From Eulemur rufifrons (lineage: Eukaryota; Chordata; Mammalia; Primates; Lemuridae): a stretch of 64,000 nucleotides of DNA. The position numbers were made by a program, and so were the translations under genes. Below the pieces are notes generated by a model. The model was given only the letters and a program-made list of their open reading frames with translations, was not told where the DNA came from and ran no database searches. The DNA lies in contig NC_091009.1 in the NCBI RefSeq assembly GCF_041146395.1, positions 501,001 through 565,000 on the forward strand, given 5' to 3'. This document shows, in pieces, positions 23,691 through 37,367 of this stretch (position 1 is its first letter; each line of letters starts with the position of its first letter).

Positions 23691-26600
23691 ATCTAAGCCC
23701 TAACATCAACCCTAACCTCTGACCCTAAACCTAAGCCCTGAGCCTAAAGCCCAACACTAACTCTAAACTCTTACCCTAAAGCTAATCCCTAACCCTAATG
23801 CTAACCCCTAAACAAAACCCTAACTGTGAACCCTAAACCTAACCCTAACCTCGAGCGCTAACCGTAGCACTTAACTCTAACCCTAAACCTAACATGAACC
23901 CTTAATCCTAACACTAACCCTAACCCTAACTCTTAACTTTAACCCTGACTGTTAACCCTCACACTAACCTTTAAACCTAACCTTAATCGTAATCTTTAAC
24001 CCTAAACCTAATATTTAACCCTAATCCTGTACCAAACCCTAAACCCTAACCTTAAACCTAACCGTAAACCTTAACCCTGAACCTAACTGTAACGGTTAAA
24101 ACTAAGAGTAACCTGTAACGCTACCCGTAACCCCTAACTCTAAGCCTTCACCCTAACACTAACCTTGATCCTTAACCCGAACCCTAACCCTAACCCTAAA
24201 TCTAATTCTCAGTCTTCTTGCTTTCTTAGAGTTTAGAAAGCCTACAATCCTCCCATTCCATGCGTGAAAGGAGGCTCTTCCACTGTGTCCTGAATGAACC
24301 GCTGGGGCCCATAACCAGAGTACGATAGAGTGGGTTCCTGGTGACAATCCCAGCCCCCTAACTCCCGCCCCCCACCTAATGCAGACAAGGCCGGTGTCCT
24401 AAGCATAAACTCTACACCTCACCCAAAACTCTAACCCTGAAAATAACGTTTAACCCTGATTCTATTGCTCACCTTAGAATGTAAACCTCACTGTAACCTG
24501 AACTTTAACCTCTTATCCTAACGTTAATGCATAACACTTACCCTGAGAATAACCCCTATCCCATAATTCTAACCCTATCTCCTAGTCATAACTGTAACAA
24601 CTAATCCCTAACCCTAATTCTAAACCACTAACACTAACTGTTACCCTACGTAGTTACTGTTACGGTAACCTACTGTTACCCTAACACTGAACCTAACCCT
24701 TACTCCTAACGCCAAAGCTATGGCTAAAAATAATGCTAACCCTTGACCCTTTACCCTAACTCCTAACCCTAATCCTAATCCTAACCACTAAACCCAAACT
24801 TAGCTCTTAACCCTAACCCTAAACCTTACCCTGACGCCTAGAACTAACACTAACACTAAACTAACACCTAACCCTAATCATAACCCCTAAAGCTAATCCT
24901 AACCCTGAACCCTAAACCTAACCCTAACACTTAATACTAACTATATCCCTAACCCCTAACCCTAACCCTAACCGTTAACCCTCACCCTAACCCTTAAACC
25001 GGACCCTAACACTAAATCTTAACCCTAACACTAAATTTTAACCCTAATCCTACGCCCAACCCTTAACCATAATCCTATCCCTTAACCCTAAACCTAACCC
25101 CTAACCCTAAACCTAACACTAACCCCAATCCTAATTCTAACCATAGCCCTTAATACATCACTACGCCTAACCCCTAACCCTAACCCCTAATGCTAACCCT
25201 AACACTGAACCCTAAACCTAAGCCTATCCCTAACCCTTAAACATAACTCTATCCCTAACCAATAATCCTAAGCCTAATCTTTAACCCTCACCCTAGAGCT
25301 TAACTCGAACCGTAACCCTAAGCCTAAACCCCAACCCTAACACTTAACACAAACCCTAAGCCTTAACACTTAACCCCAATCCTATCCTTTAACCCTAACA
25401 CTAACCCTGATGCCTAATCCTAACCCTAACACTCACCCCAACCATAAATCTAACCCTAGCCCCTAACGCAAAACTAACCCCTAACCCCTAACCCCTAACC
25501 CTAACACTAACCCTAAATCCTAGTCCCTAACCACTAAACCTCACTTGAACCCTAACCCCTAACACCAAACCCTTAACCCTAACCATAACCCTATTTCTCA
25601 CACTACTTCCATTCTCAGAGTTAACCAAGCTTAAAATACAACCATGCAATGCGTGAGTAGAGTTTCTGCATGAGTCCTGCAAGTAGGTCTGGGCCAAAGG
25701 CCCAGGATCCGATGGTGTGGTGTCGCATGGAAACATTCTGCACCCTTCTCACCATAGATTACACAGGTCCTGTACCCTTAAACTAACCGCTAAATCAAAG
25801 CCCAAACACTGACCCTAACCCCTAACCCTAAACCTAAGCCCTGACCCTAATGCCCAACACTAACACTAAACGCTTACCCTAAACCTAACCCCTAAATGTA
25901 ACCTTAACCATGAACCCTAAACCTAACCCAAAACCCTAACCCTAACCATAACACTTAACTCTAACCCTAAACCTAACATGAACACTTAACCCTAACCCTA
26001 ACCCATAACCCTAACACTTAACCTTAACCCTAACCGTTAACCCTCACACTAAACCTTAACCCTAACCCTAATCCTAATCTTTAAGCCTAAACCTAGCACT
26101 TAACCCTTACCCTGTACCAAAACCTAACCCCTAATCTTAACCCTAACCGTAAACCTTAAAGCTTAACCCTAAACCTAACTGTAACTGTTAAACCTAACAC
26201 TAACCTTTAACCCTGACCCTAACCAAAACCCCTAACCCTAAGCCCTCACCATAACAGTAACCTATATTGCTAACCCTAACCCTAATCCTAGCCCTAAATT
26301 TAATTCTCAGACTTCTTGCTTTCTCAGAGTTTACAAAGCCTACAATCCTCCCATGCCATGTGTAGAAGGAGGCTCGGCCACTGTGTCCGGCATGAAACCA
26401 GGGGGCCCATACCCAGCATATGATAGAATGGCTTCTGGCATCTATCCCAGCCCCCTAAGCCCCCTCCTAGAGCAGGGAGGGCTCGTGATATAAGCATAAA
26501 CACTACCCCTCACCCATAACCCTAACCCTGAACATCACAGCTCACCCTGATACTATTGCTCACCTTAACACATCAACCTCACCATAACTCTAACTTGAAC

Positions 26601-29600
26601 CCGTTATCCTAACGTTAATGCATAAGACTTACCCTAAGAACAACCCCTATCCCTTAATTCTAACCCTAACTCCTAGCCACAATTATAACACCTAATCCCT
26701 AAGGCTAATTCAAAACTGCTAAACATTACCTTACCCCTACAAACAACCCTAACACTAACCCTAACCCTAACCGCTAACCCTAACCGTACACCTAAAAATA
26801 ACCGTAACACTTGACACTTAACCCTAACCCCTAACCTTAACCCTAACCCTTAACCTTGATCCTAATCCTAACAATTAAACCTAACCCTAACTCTTAAGCC
26901 TAACACTAACACGTACCCTAACGCCTAGACCTAACCCTAAGAGTAAACGTAACCCCTAACCCTAACCCTAATCCCTAATGCTAACCCTAACACTGAACCC
27001 TAATCCTAAGCCTTAAACCTAACTCTATCCTTAAGCCATAAGCCTAGCCCTAACTGTTAACCCCACACTAACCCTTAACTCGAACTGTAACCCTAACCCT
27101 TAAAACTAAACCTAACACTTAACGCTAACCCTAAGCCTTAACGCTTAACCCTTATCCTATCCCTTAACCCTAACCCTAACCCCTAATGCTAACCATAACC
27201 CCACCATAAATCTAACCCTAGCCCCTAACCCAACCCTAACCCCTAAACCCTAACCCTATCACTAAACCCAACACCTACTCCCTAACCCCTAATCCTCACT
27301 CGAAGCTTAAGCCCTAACCCTAAGCCCTCTCCCTGACTAATCTTCATTCCTAACTCTAACCATAATCCTAACCCTAAATCTAATTCTCAGACTTCTTGCT
27401 ATCTCAGAGTTTTAAAAGCCTACAATTCTCCAAAGCCATGCGTGAAAGCTGGCTCTACCACAGTGTCCTGCATGAAACCCAGGAGCCCATACTCTGTGTA
27501 CAATAGAGTGGGTTCCTGGGGACAATCACGGCCCCCTAACTCCCCCTGCTAGTGCTGACAGGGCCTATGCCCTAAGCAAAAACCCTGCACCTCACCCATA
27601 ACCCTAACCCTGAACATAACACCTAACCCTGATGTTATTGTTCACCTTAACACGTAAACCTCACTGTAACCCTAACTTTAACCCCCTATCCTAATGTTAT
27701 TGAATAACACTTACCCTAAGAACAAACCCTATCCCTTAATTCTAAGCCTAACTCCTAGCATAACCGTAACACCTAATCCCTAACCTTAATTCTCAACTGT
27801 TAAACTTTACCTTCACCCTACAAACAACCCTAACACTAACCCTAACTCTAACCGCTAACCCTAACCCTAACCATTACACTGATCATAATCCTAACAATTA
27901 AACCTAACCCTAATTCTTAACCCTAACACGAACCATTACCATAATGCCTAGACCTAACCCTAACTGTAACCCTAACCCCTAACCCTAACCCTAACCGCTA
28001 ATGCTAACCCTAACCCCGAACCCTAAACCTAACCCTAACCCTATCCCTTAAACCTATTACTATCCCTAAACCATTACCCTAATCGCAAATGTTAACCCTC
28101 ACTCTCACCCTTAACTTGGACCGAAACCCTAACCCTTAACCCTAACCTTAACCCTTACTGCTAATCTTAAGCCTTCACCCTTTACCTTAATCCTATCTCG
28201 TAAGCCTAACCCTAAGGCTGACCCCTAACCTGCCCGAACATTAACCCTAACCCTAAATCTAACGCTAGCCCCTTACAAAAACCTAACACCTAACCCCTGA
28301 CACACTAATCCTAACTTCTAATTCCTAACAGCTAAACTTCACTCAAACCCTAACCTCTAACCCTAAACACATAACCCTAACCATAACCCTAATTCTCACA
28401 CTTCCTCCGTTCTCAGAGTTGACCAAGCCTACAATAGAGCCATGCCACAAATGAGAAGAGGCTCTGCCTGAGTCCTGCATGTAGGTCTGGGCCCGAGGCC
28501 CAGGTACGATGGTGTGGTGTTGAGGCGACCCAGTCTGCACCCTTCCCACCATAGATTAAACAGAGCATGTGCCCTTAAACTAACCACTAAATCTAAGCCC
28601 TAACACTAAACCTAAATCCTAAACCTAAACCTCGGCCCTTATCCTAACGCCCAACAGTAACACTAAACACTCACCCTAAACTTAACCCGTAACCCGAACC
28701 CCTAAATGTAACCCTAACCATGAACCCTAAACCTAACCCTAACCTCTAGCCATAACCATAACACTTAACTCTAACCCTAAACGTTACACGAAGCCTTATT
28801 CCTAACCCTAACCCCAACCGTAACACTTAATCTTGACCCTTACCATTAACCCTCACACTAACCCTTAACCCTAACCCTAATCCTAATCTTTAACCATAAA
28901 CCTAACACTGAAGCCTAACCCTGTGCCAAACGCTAAAACCAAACCTTAACCCTAACCCTGAAACTTAACCGTAAACGTAACTGTAACTATTAAAAATAAC
29001 ACTAACCTTTAACGCTAACCCCTAACCCTCAGAGGCCACCCTAACACTAATCTTCCTCTCTAAACATTACCATAATCCTACCCCTAAATCTAATTCTCAG
29101 ACTTCTTGCTTTCTCAGAGTTAAGAAAGCCTACAATCCTCCCATGCCATGAGTAAAAGGGGGCTCTTCCACTGTGTCCTGCATGAAACCCAGGAGCCCAT
29201 ACCCAGCGTATGATAGAGTGCGTTCCCGGGGACAATCCCATCCCTCTAACCCCCGCCCCCCACCCAGTGCAGACAGGGACCGTACTCTAAGTATAAACAC
29301 TATCCCTAACAGATAACCCTCACACTCAATATAAAACCTGACCCTGAACCTATTGCTCACCTTAAAACATAAACCTCTCCGAAACCCTAACTTATTCCCT
29401 TATCTTAACATTAATGTATAACACCCTGAGAAGAAGCCCTATCCCATAATTCTAAATCTAATCCCCAGCCATAACCCTAACACCTCATCCCTAATTCTAA
29501 AATGCAAACCCTACCTTCACCCTACCAACAACCCTAACCCTAACCCTAAACCCTTACCCTAACCCTACGCCTAAAAATAACCCTAACCATTGATCCTTAG

Positions 29601-31652
29601 TCATAACCCCTAAACCTTAACCCTAACCCTTCACGCTAATCCCAATCCTAACCATTAAACATAACCCTACTTAACCCTACCGCTAACCTCTACCCTAATG
29701 CCTAGATATCTAACCCCAACACTGACCTACAGTTAACACTAATCCTAACCCCGAATCCTAACCTTAAAGCTGAACCATAAACCTAACCCTTAACCCTAAC
29801 CCTATCCCTAAGCCCCTAACCCTAACCCTAACTGTTAAGCCTCACCCTAACATTAACCCTGACTCTAACCCTATCCCTTAACCCTAACCCCTAACCCTAA
29901 CGCTAACCACAACCCTAAACCTAACCCTGGCCCCCTAACCCAGACTTAACACCTTACCCCTAACACTAACTCTAACCCTAACCACTAATCCCTAGCACCT
30001 GACCCTGACTCGAAACCTAACCCCTAACTCGAAACCCCTAAACCCAAACCTAACCCTAATTCTCACACTACTTCCATTCCCAGAGTGAAGCAAGCCTAAA
30101 ATACAGCCATGCCATGTGTGAGATGAGGCTCCGCCTGAGTCCTGCATGTAGGTTTTGTCCCAAGGCCCAGGGAATGATGTTGTGCTTTCGTGGTGACTCA
30201 GACCACACCCCTGTCACCGTAGATTAACCAGGTCCAGTGCCCTTAAACTGACCGCTAAATCTAAGCCCTACCACCAACCCTAACCCCTGACCCTGAACCT
30301 AAGCCCCGAGCCTAAAGCCCAACACTAACTCCAAACACTTACCCTAAATCTAATCCCTATCCCTAATGCTAAACCCTAAACGTAACCCTAACCGTGAACA
30401 GTAAACCTAACCCTAACCTCTAACACAAATCCTATCACATAACTCTAACCCTAAAACTAACCCTAACCCTTAACCCTGAACCTAAACCCTAACCCTATCC
30501 CTTAACCTTAACCTTAACCGTTAACTCTCATGCTACCCTTTAATCCTAACCCTAATCCTAATCTTCAACCCTAAACCTAACACAACCCTAACCCTGTACC
30601 AAACCCTAACCCCTCATCTTAACCCTATCCGCAAACCTCAACCCTAAAATGAACTGAAACCGTTAAACCTAACAGTAACCTTAAACCGTAACCCTAATCT
30701 GTAACCCTATCCCCTCACCATAACACTACACTTCATCCTGAACCCTAACCATAATCCTAACCCTAAATCTAATTCTCAGACTTCTTGCTTTCTTAGAGTT
30801 TAGAAAGCCTGCAATCCTCCCATGCCATGTGGGAAAGGAGGCTCTACCACTGTGTCCTGCATGAAAACCACGGGCCCATACCCAGAGTCTGATACAGTGG
30901 GTTCCCAGTGACAATCCCAGCCCCCTAACCTCGCCCCAGCTTAATGTAGACAGGGCCCGTGCGCTAAGCATAAACAATACCTTTAACAGATAACCCTAAC
31001 CCTGAACATAGCACCTAACCCTGTTCCTATTTCTCCCCTTAACACGTAAACCTCACCGTGAGCCTAACTTTAACCTCTTATCCTAACGTTAATGCATAAC
31101 CCATTTCCTGAGAACATCCCCTATCCAATAATTCTAACCCTATCTCCTAGTAATAACTGTAACACCTAATCCCTAACCCTAATTCTCAACCGCTAAGCCT
31201 AACCGTAACGCTGCCTACAACCCTAACACTGACAGGAACCCTTACTTCTAACCCCAACGCTATGCCTAACAAAAGCCCTAACCCTTCACCGTCACCCTAA
31301 TCCCTACGCATTACCCTAACCCTTAACCGTAATCCTAATCCTAACCATTAAACCTAACCCTAGCTCTTAAAGCTAACCCTAAACCTTACCCTCACGACTA
31401 GACCTAACCCTGACACTAACCTAACACCTAACACTAACCACAACCCCTAAAGCTAACCCTAACCCTGAACCCTAAACCTAACCCTAACACTGATCCTTCA
31501 CTATATCCCTAACCCCTAAGCCTAATCCTAACTGTTAACCCTCACCCTAACACTTAAACTGGACCATAACACTAAACATTAACCCTAACACTAAACTTTA
31601 ACCCTAACCATAAGCCCAACACTTAACCCTAATCCTATCCCTTAACCCTAAG

Positions 31653-31679
31653 CCTAACCCTAACCCTAACCCTAACCCT
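31653..31679 (-). repeat. Perfect CCCTAA run at a deletion joint
   Basis: Uninterrupted CCCTAA repeats lie exactly where filler matching about 14,930 and rightward of the + strand unit (left side here) is joined to filler matching about 14,230 and leftward (right side here, with CTAATCTTTAACCATAAAGC). About 690 bp present in the 4.09-kb unit is absent. The run is longer than most in the neighbourhood. Confidence 0.65.
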
Positions 31680-34600
31680 CACACTAAACCTAATCCTAAT
31701 CTTTAACCATAAAGCTAACACTGAAGCCTAACCCTGTGTCAAACGCTAAACCCAAACCTTAACCCTAACCCTCAAACTTAACCATAAACCTAACTGTAAC
31801 TGTTAAACCTAACACTAACCTCTAACGCTAACCCTTAACCCTAAGACCCCACCTTAACACTAACCCTAACCCTAAACATTATCATAATCCTACCCCTAAA
31901 TCTAATTCTCGGACTTCTTGCTTTCTTAGAGTTTAGAAAGCCTAAAATCCTCCCATGCCATGAGTAAAAGGGGGCTCTGCAGCTCTCTCTTGCATGAAAC
32001 CAGGAGCCCATACCTAGCGTATGATAGAGTGGGTTCCCGGGGAAATCCCATCCTCGTAACCCCAGCCCCCCGCCCAGTGCAGACAGAGCCTGTACGCTAA
32101 ATATAAACACTACCCCTAACAGATAACCCTCACCCTGAACATAGCACCTGACCCTGATCCTATTGCTCACCTTAAAACATAAACCTCCCCGTAACCCTAA
32201 CTTATCCCCTTATCTTAACGGTAATGCATAACACACTGAGAAGGAGCCCTATCCCATAATTCTAATCCTAACCCCTAGCCATAACCGTAACACTTCATCC
32301 TTAATTCTAAAATGCCAACCCTAACCTTCACCCTACCAACAACCCTAACCCTAACCCTAATCCCTAACCCTAAGCCCTCACCCTATCACTAATCCTCATC
32401 CCTAAACCGTACCATAATACTAACTCTAAATCTAACTCTCAGACTTCTTGCTTTCTCAGAGTTTTGAAAGCCTACAATCCTACTAAGCCATGCATGAAAG
32501 CCCGCTCTGCCACAGTGTCCTGCATGAAACCCAGAGGCCCATACACTGCGTACGATAGAGTGGGTTCCCAGTGACCATCACAGACCCCTAACTTCGCCTC
32601 CTAGTGCATACAGGGCCTGTGCCCTAAGCACAAACCCTACCCCTCACCCATAACCCTAACCCGAAACATAACACCTGACCCTGACCCTACTGTCCACCTT
32701 AACACGTAAACCTCACCGTAACCCTAACTTTAACCCCTTATATTAACGATAATGCATGACACCCTGAGAAGAAGCCCTATAGCATAATTCTAACCCTAAC
32801 TCCTAGCCATAACCGTAACACCTAATCCCTAATTCTGAAACGCCAACCCTAACCTTAATCCTACCAACAACACTAACACTAACCCTAAACACTTACCCTA
32901 ACCCTACACCTAAAAGTAACCCTAACCATTGATACTTAGTCATAACCCCTAAACCTTAACCCTAACCCTTCACGCTAATCCCAATCCTAACCATTAAACA
33001 TAACCCTACTTAACTCTACCCCTAACCTATACCTTAATGCCTAGAGATCTAACCCCAACACTGACCTACAGTTAACACTAACCCTAACCCCTGATCCTAA
33101 ACTTAAACCTGAACTATAAAACTAACCCTTCACCCTAACCCTATCCCTAACCCCCTAACCTTAACCCTAAATGTTAAGCCTCACCCTAACACTTAACCCT
33201 GACTCTAAGCCTAAACTTTAACCCTAACACCTAACCCTAACGCTAACCCCAACCCTAAACCTAATCCTGGCCCCCGAACCCAGACTTAACACCTAACCCC
33301 TAACACTAACTCTAACCCTAACCACTAATCCCTAGCACCTGACCCTGACTCGAAACCTAATCCCTAACTTGAAACCCCTGACCCCAAACCTATCCCTAAT
33401 TCTCACACTAATTCCATTTCCAGAGTAAAGCAAGCCTACAATACAGCCATGCCATGTGTGAGATGAGGCTCCGCCTGAGTCCTGCATGTAGGTCCTCTAC
33501 CAAGGCCCAGGGAATGATGTTGTGCTTTTGTGGTGACTCCGACCACACCCCTCTCACCGTAGATTAACCAGGTCCTGTGCCCCTAAACTGACCACTAAAG
33601 CTAAGCCCTACCACCAACCCTAACCCCTGACCCTGAACCTAAGCCCCGAGCCTAAAGCCCAACACTAACTCTAAACACTTACCCTAAACCTAATCCCTAA
33701 CACTAATGCTAACCCCTAGAGGTAACCCTAACCGTGAACAGTAAACCTAACCCTACCTCTAACACAAACCCTAACACATAACTCTAACCCTAAAACTAAC
33801 CCTAACGCTTAACCCTGAACCTAAACCCTAACTCTAACCCTTAACCTTAACCTTAACCGTTTACTCTCATGCTAACCTTTAATCCCAACCCTAATCCTAA
33901 TCTTCAACCCTAAACCTAACACAACCCTAACCATGTACCAAACCCTAACCCCTCATCTTAACCCTATCCGCAAACCTCAACACTAAAACGAACTATAACT
34001 GTTAAACCTAAGAGTAACCTTAAACCGTAACCCTAATCTGTAACCCTATCCCGTCACCATAACACTACACTTCATCCTGAACCCTAACCATAATCCTAAC
34101 CCTAAATCTAATTCTCAGACTTCTTGCTTTCTTAGAGTTTAGAAAGCCTGCAATCCTCCCATGCCATGTGGGAAAGGAGGCTCTACCACTGTGTCCTGCA
34201 TGAAAACCACGGGCCCATACCCAGACTCCGATACAGCGGGTTCCCCGTGACAATGCCAGCCCCCTAACCTCCCCCCAGCTTCATGCAGACAGGGCCCATG
34301 CGCTAAGCATAAACAATACCTTTAACAGATAACCCTAACCCTGAACATAGCACCTAACCCTGTTCCTATTTCTCCCCTTAACACGTAAACCTCACCATGA
34401 GCCTAATTTTAACCACTTATCGTAACGTTAATACATAAACCATTCCCTGAGAACATCCCCTATCCAATAATTCTAACCCTATCTCCTAGTCATAAGTGTA
34501 ACACCTAATCCCTAACCCTAATTCTCAACCGCTAAGCCTAACCATAACGCTGCCTACAACCCTAACACTGACAGGAACCCTTAGTTCTAACCCGAACGCT

Positions 34601-35560
34601 ATGCCTAACAAAAGCCCTAACACTTCACCCTTCACCCTAACCACTACGCATTACCTGAACCCTTAACCGTAATGCTAATCCTAACCATTAAACCTAACCC
34701 TGGCTCTTAAGCTAACCCTAAACCTTACCCTCACGACTAGACCTAACCCTGACACTAACCTAACACCTAACACTAACCAGAACGCCTAAAGCTAACCCTG
34801 AACCCTATCCCTAACCCTAGCAGTAAACTTTAACCCTAAAACTAAGCCCAACCCGTAACCCTAATCCTATCCTTTTACCCTAAAACTAACCCCTAAACCT
34901 AACCCCTATACCTAACCCTAACTCTAACCCCAATCCTAATTCTAACCATACCCATTCATAAAACACTAACTCCTAACCGCTAACCCTAACACTAACCAAA
35001 AACCCTAATCACTAATCCCTAACCCTAATGCTTAACCTTTACCCTACCCGTTAACCCTCACCCTAATTCTTAACACTGACCCTAACCTTAACCTTTAACT
35101 CTAAGCCTAACCCTTAACCCTACAGTAAGGAAGACCCTTATTGCTAATGGGGTCCCTTATGCCTAACCCTAACACTACAGCTAAAAATAACCCTAACCTT
35201 TGATCCTTAAACCTAACCCCTAACAATTACTTTAACCCCAAACCCTAACCCTAATCCTAAGCATTAAACCTAACCCTATCTCTTAACCCTAACCCTAGCC
35301 CTTACCCTAACGCCTAGATCTAACCCTAAATCTAATCTACCGCCTAATCCTAACCTTAAGCCTTAATGCTAACGCTAACCCTGAACCCTAAACCTACCTG
35401 TTACCCTTAACAGTAACCCTATCCGTGAACCTTAACCCTGACCCTAACCATTACCCGCACCCAAGCATTTAACCCTGACCCTAACCCTAATCCTTAATGA
35501 TAACCCTAACACTAAACCCTAACCCTAAGCCCAACACTTAACCCTAATCCTATCCCTTAA

Positions 35561-35584
35561 CCCTAACCCTAACCCTAACCCTAA
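35561..35584 (-). repeat. Perfect CCCTAA run at a mosaic joint
   Basis: Four uninterrupted CCCTAA repeats. On the left the filler matches the sequence after A2 in the 4.09-kb unit (with AAGCCCAACACTTAACCC). On the right it matches the sequence after A3 (with AATGCTAACC and CGTGAACAGTAAACC). The same joint recurs in every 3.55-kb and 1.88-kb unit downstream with a varying number of repeats, for example near 43,270, 46,818, 48,704, 56,576 and 60,342. Confidence 0.7.
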
Positions 35585-35984
35585 TGCTAACCGCTAAACG
35601 TAACCCTAACCGTGAACAGTAAACCTAACCCTAACCTCTAACACAAACCATAGCACATAACTCTAACCCTAAAACTAACCCTAACCCTAACCCTAACCCT
35701 AAACCCTAACTCTTAACCTTAACCCTAAGTGTTAACTCTCACGCTAACTTTTAATCCTAACTCTAATCCTAGTCTTCAACCCTAAACCTAACACTTAACC
35801 CTAACCCTGTACCAAACCCTAACCCCTCATCTTAACCCTAACCTTAAACCTCAACCCTAATCCAAAGTGTAACCGTTAAATCTAAGAGTAACCTTTAACC
35901 CTAACCGTAATCCCTAAGCCTAAGCCCTCACCCTAACACTAAACTTCATCCTTAACCCTAACCATAACCCTAACCCTAAATCTA

Positions 35985-36175
35985 ATTCTCAGACTTCTTG
36001 CTTTCTTAGAGTTTAGAAAGCCTGCAATCCTCCCACGCCATGCGTGAAAGGAGGCTCTGCCACAGTGTCCTGCATGAAACCCAGAGGCCCATACACTGCG
36101 TGTGGTAGAGTGGGTTCCCAGCGACCATCCCAGACACCTAACTTTGCCTCCTAGAGCATACAGGGCCCGTGCCCT
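35985..36175 (-). repeat. A1/A3 hybrid spacer block (reference copy)
   Basis: Read on the minus strand, the front half has A1 markers: GGAGGCAAAGTTAGGTGTC, GTGTATGGGCCTCTGGG and CACTGTGGCAGAGCC. The back half has A3 markers: TCCTTTCACGCATGGC, GGATTGCAGGC and TTTCTAAACTCTAAG. The switch lies in the shared GGCAGAGCCTCC near 36,050-36,060. Sister hybrids lie at about 39,945 and 43,706. This is what recombination between an A1 and an A3 block would leave. Confidence 0.75.
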
Positions 36176-37367
36176 AAACATAAACCCTACCCCTCACCCA
36201 TAAGCCTAACCCAAAACATAACACCTAACCCTGATCCTACTGCTCACCTTAACAGGTAAACCTCACCATAACCCTAACTTTAACCCCATATCTTAACGTT
36301 AATGCATGACACCCTGAGAACAAGCCCTATACCGTCATTATAACCCTACCTCCTAGCTATAACCGTAACACCTAATCCCTAATTCTGAAACGCCAACCCT
36401 AACCTTAACCCGACCAACAACACTAACACTAACCCTAACCCCTTACCCTAATCCTACGCCTAAAAGTAACCCTAACCGTTGATCCTTAGTCATAAACCCT
36501 AACCTTAACCCTAACCCTTAACCTATTCCCAATCCTAACCATTAAACAGAACCCTAACTCTTAACCCTAACCCTAACCTTTACCCTAATGCCTAGAGATC
36601 TAACCCCAACACTGACCTACAGTTAACACTAACCCCAACCCCTAATGCTAACCTTAAACCTGAACCAAGCTCCTAACCCTTAACCCTAACAGTATCCCTA
36701 ACCCCTAGGCCTAACCCCAACTGCTAACCCTCTACCCCACACCCTGAATCCTAACCCTATCCCTTAACCCTAACCCCTAACCCTAACGCTAACTCCAACC
36801 CTAAACCTTACCCTGGCCCCCTAACCCAGACTTAACACCTTACCCCTAACACTAACTCTAACCCTAACCACTAATCCCTAGCACCTAACCCTGACTCGAA
36901 ACCTAACCCCTAACACGAAAAACCCTAACCCCAACACCAACCCTAATTCTCACACTACTTCCATTCCTAGAGTGAAGCAAGCCTACAATACAGCCATGCC
37001 ATGTGTGAGATGAGGCTCCGCCTGAGTCCTGCATGGAGGTCCTGTCCCAAGGCCCAGGGAATGATGTTGTGCTTTCGTGGTGACTCCGACCGCACCCCTC
37101 TCACCGTAGATTAACCAGGTCCTGTGCCCTTAAACTGACCGCTAAAGCTAAGCCCTACCACCAACGCTAACCCCTGACCCTGAACCTAAGCCCCGAGCCT
37201 AAAGCCCAACATTAACTCTAGACCCTTACCCTAAAGCTAATCCCTAACCCTAATGCTAACCCCTAAACCCAACCCTAACCGTGAACAGTAAACCTAACCC
37301 TAACCTCTAACATAAACCATAGCACATAACTCTAACCCTAAAACTAACCCTAACCCTAACCATAACC

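Larger units (their letters stand above)
23561..33398 (-). repeat. Rearranged telomeric/spacer mosaic, reverse orientation
   Basis: Degenerate CCCTAA filler carries, in + strand order, B fragment 23,643, A3 24,205, B 25,594, A3-like 26,305, A1-like 27,380, B 28,392, A2 29,095, B 30,059, A3 30,773, A2 31,905 and A1 32,435. Blocks here differ more from one another than anywhere else in the telomeric part, so this looks like the oldest section. From 30,059 to 33,398 one complete B-A3-A2-A1 set is present but only about 3.34 kb long, because about 0.7 kb of A2-A3 filler is missing at a joint near 31,660. No gene or other element is seen. Confidence 0.85.
33399..36944 (-). repeat. 3.55-kb higher-order unit, copy a
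   Basis: Block order on the + strand is B (33,399-33,590), A3 (34,111-34,300), A1/A3 hybrid (35,985-36,175), and length 3,546 bp. Compared with the 4.09-kb unit there is one A block fewer. It carries a deletion of about 100 bp at about 34,805 (CCCTATCCCTAACCC then TAGCAGTAAACTT) that copy b lacks. A perfect CCCTAA run at 35,561-35,584 marks an internal joint. Confidence 0.85.

Noticed and set aside
23352..24405. A perfect palindrome centred on the strand switch
   Set aside because: Distances from the switch to matching blocks differ on the two sides (B to A3 about 430 bp on the left, about 620 bp on the right) and the right-hand B is truncated, so the arms are paralogous and not mirror copies.
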